From Helicobacteraceae bacterium (GTDB lineage: Bacteria > Campylobacterota > Campylobacteria > Campylobacterales > Sulfurimonadaceae): a stretch of DNA of 14,080 nucleotides. Of the stretch, positions 13,648 through 14,080 are shown one piece after another. Every line of letters begins with the position of its first letter. Within the stretch, counting starts at the first letter, position 1. A program made the position numbers and the translations under genes. The notes beneath the pieces were generated by a model. That model was not told the origin of the DNA and ran no database searches. It saw only the letters and a list, made by a program, of their open reading frames with translations. The stretch covers positions 1-14,080 of the forward strand of contig WFMY01000169.1 in the NCBI GenBank assembly GCA_015488855.1. Direction: 5' to 3'.

Positions 13648-14080
13648 ATGAATAAAATTTTACTGTTATTACTAACTGTATCAACATACGCATTAGCATC
13701 TGGTCATGGTGAGCATGAAGGTGGCACAGATATAGTTCAAAGAACTGTAAACTTTGTCTTATTTGCTGGTCTTGTTTGGTATCTTGTGGCTGAACCTATG
13801 AAAAACTATTTTTCAGGAAGAAGTCAAGGGATAGCAAATGAGTTGCAAAAAGTTCAAGATAAGTTAAAACAGACTGCTGATCTTAAAAAAGAAGCAATTT
13901 CTAAAGTTTCAAAAGCAAATCAGTTTGCAGAGGAACTTTTAGTTATTGCTAAAAAAGAAAACAAAATCTTAAATGACAACATCATGGCACAGTGTGATAG
14001 TGACTTAAATGTTCTATCTAAGCAATTAGAAGTTCAGATGGAATTTGAACAGCGTAAGATGATTCGTAAAGTTGTTGAAA
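13648..14080 (+). CDS. atpF: F-type ATP synthase subunit b (partial, runs off the window)
   Basis: 144 complete codons are present before the window ends, with no stop reached. The protein begins MNKILLLLLTVSTYALASGH, a signal-peptide-like segment with a likely cleavage after ALA (residue 17). A short His/Gly-rich linker follows, then a membrane helix (about 33-50, NFVLFAGLVWYLVAEPM). After that come KNYFSGRSQGI and a long Lys/Gln/Glu-rich helix for the stalk. Two hydrophobic segments instead of one are typical of subunit b in Campylobacterota and support that assignment. Start: ATG with AAGGA (13637-13641) six bases upstream, overlapping the atpF' stop. Downstream genes would be expected to be atpH, atpA and the rest of the operon, but they lie outside the window. 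Confidence 0.92.
   Translation, partial: MNKILLLLLTVSTYALASGHGEHEGGTDIVQRTVNFVLFAGLVWYLVAEPMKNYFSGRSQGIANELQKVQDKLKQTADLKKEAISKVSKANQFAEELLVIAKKENKILNDNIMAQCDSDLNVLSKQLEVQMEFEQRKMIRKVVE

Overview
This is a low-GC bacterial chromosome segment with every recognisable gene on the + strand. Three things point to Campylobacterota, most like the Sulfurimonas/Sulfuricurvum type: the gene order rplU-rpmA-obgE-fmt-birA-parA-parB-atpF'-atpF, an F-ATPase b subunit with its own signal peptide, and promoters that show a strong TATAAT box without a recognisable -35 box. The genus is inference; no search was run.

Layout. Positions 2-61 hold the last codons of an unidentified gene, overlapped by a 97-nt nested palindrome. 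A gene-free stretch follows to 383, with two further hairpins and several -10-like boxes. Operon A (384-4151) encodes a YccU-type CoA-binding protein, threonine ammonia-lyase (ilvA) and a 710-aa protein with a seven-bladed WD40-like propeller followed by a helical half. Operon B (4238-7363) encodes acetolactate synthase large and small subunits (ilvB, ilvH) and lpxD. A single gene with its own promoter (7448-7894) encodes a periplasmic Spy/CpxP-like protein. Then come rplU and rpmA, separated by an unusual 210-nt spacer, and obgE-fmt-birA-parA-parB, packed with tiny gaps or overlaps. A separate promoter starts the ATP synthase operon (atpF', atpF), and atpF runs off the window.

How the genes work together. 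IlvA makes 2-oxobutyrate from threonine, and IlvBH condenses it (or pyruvate) with pyruvate, so operons A and B together cover the entry to isoleucine and valine/leucine synthesis. LpxD belongs to lipid A synthesis. L21, L27, Obg and Fmt serve ribosome assembly and translation initiation. BirA biotinylates carrier proteins, ParAB segregates the chromosome, and b/b' form the ATP synthase peripheral stalk.

Most of the window is ordinary core genome. The parts worth a second look are: (1) the propeller-plus-solenoid protein, whose helical half carries four repeats spaced 84-85 residues apart; (2) the rplU-rpmA spacer, with a duplicated structured element and two mutually exclusive hairpins, one of which covers the rpmA ribosome binding site; (3) the nested palindrome at the left edge; (4) an Obg GTPase whose G4 motif reads TRVD instead of NKxD.
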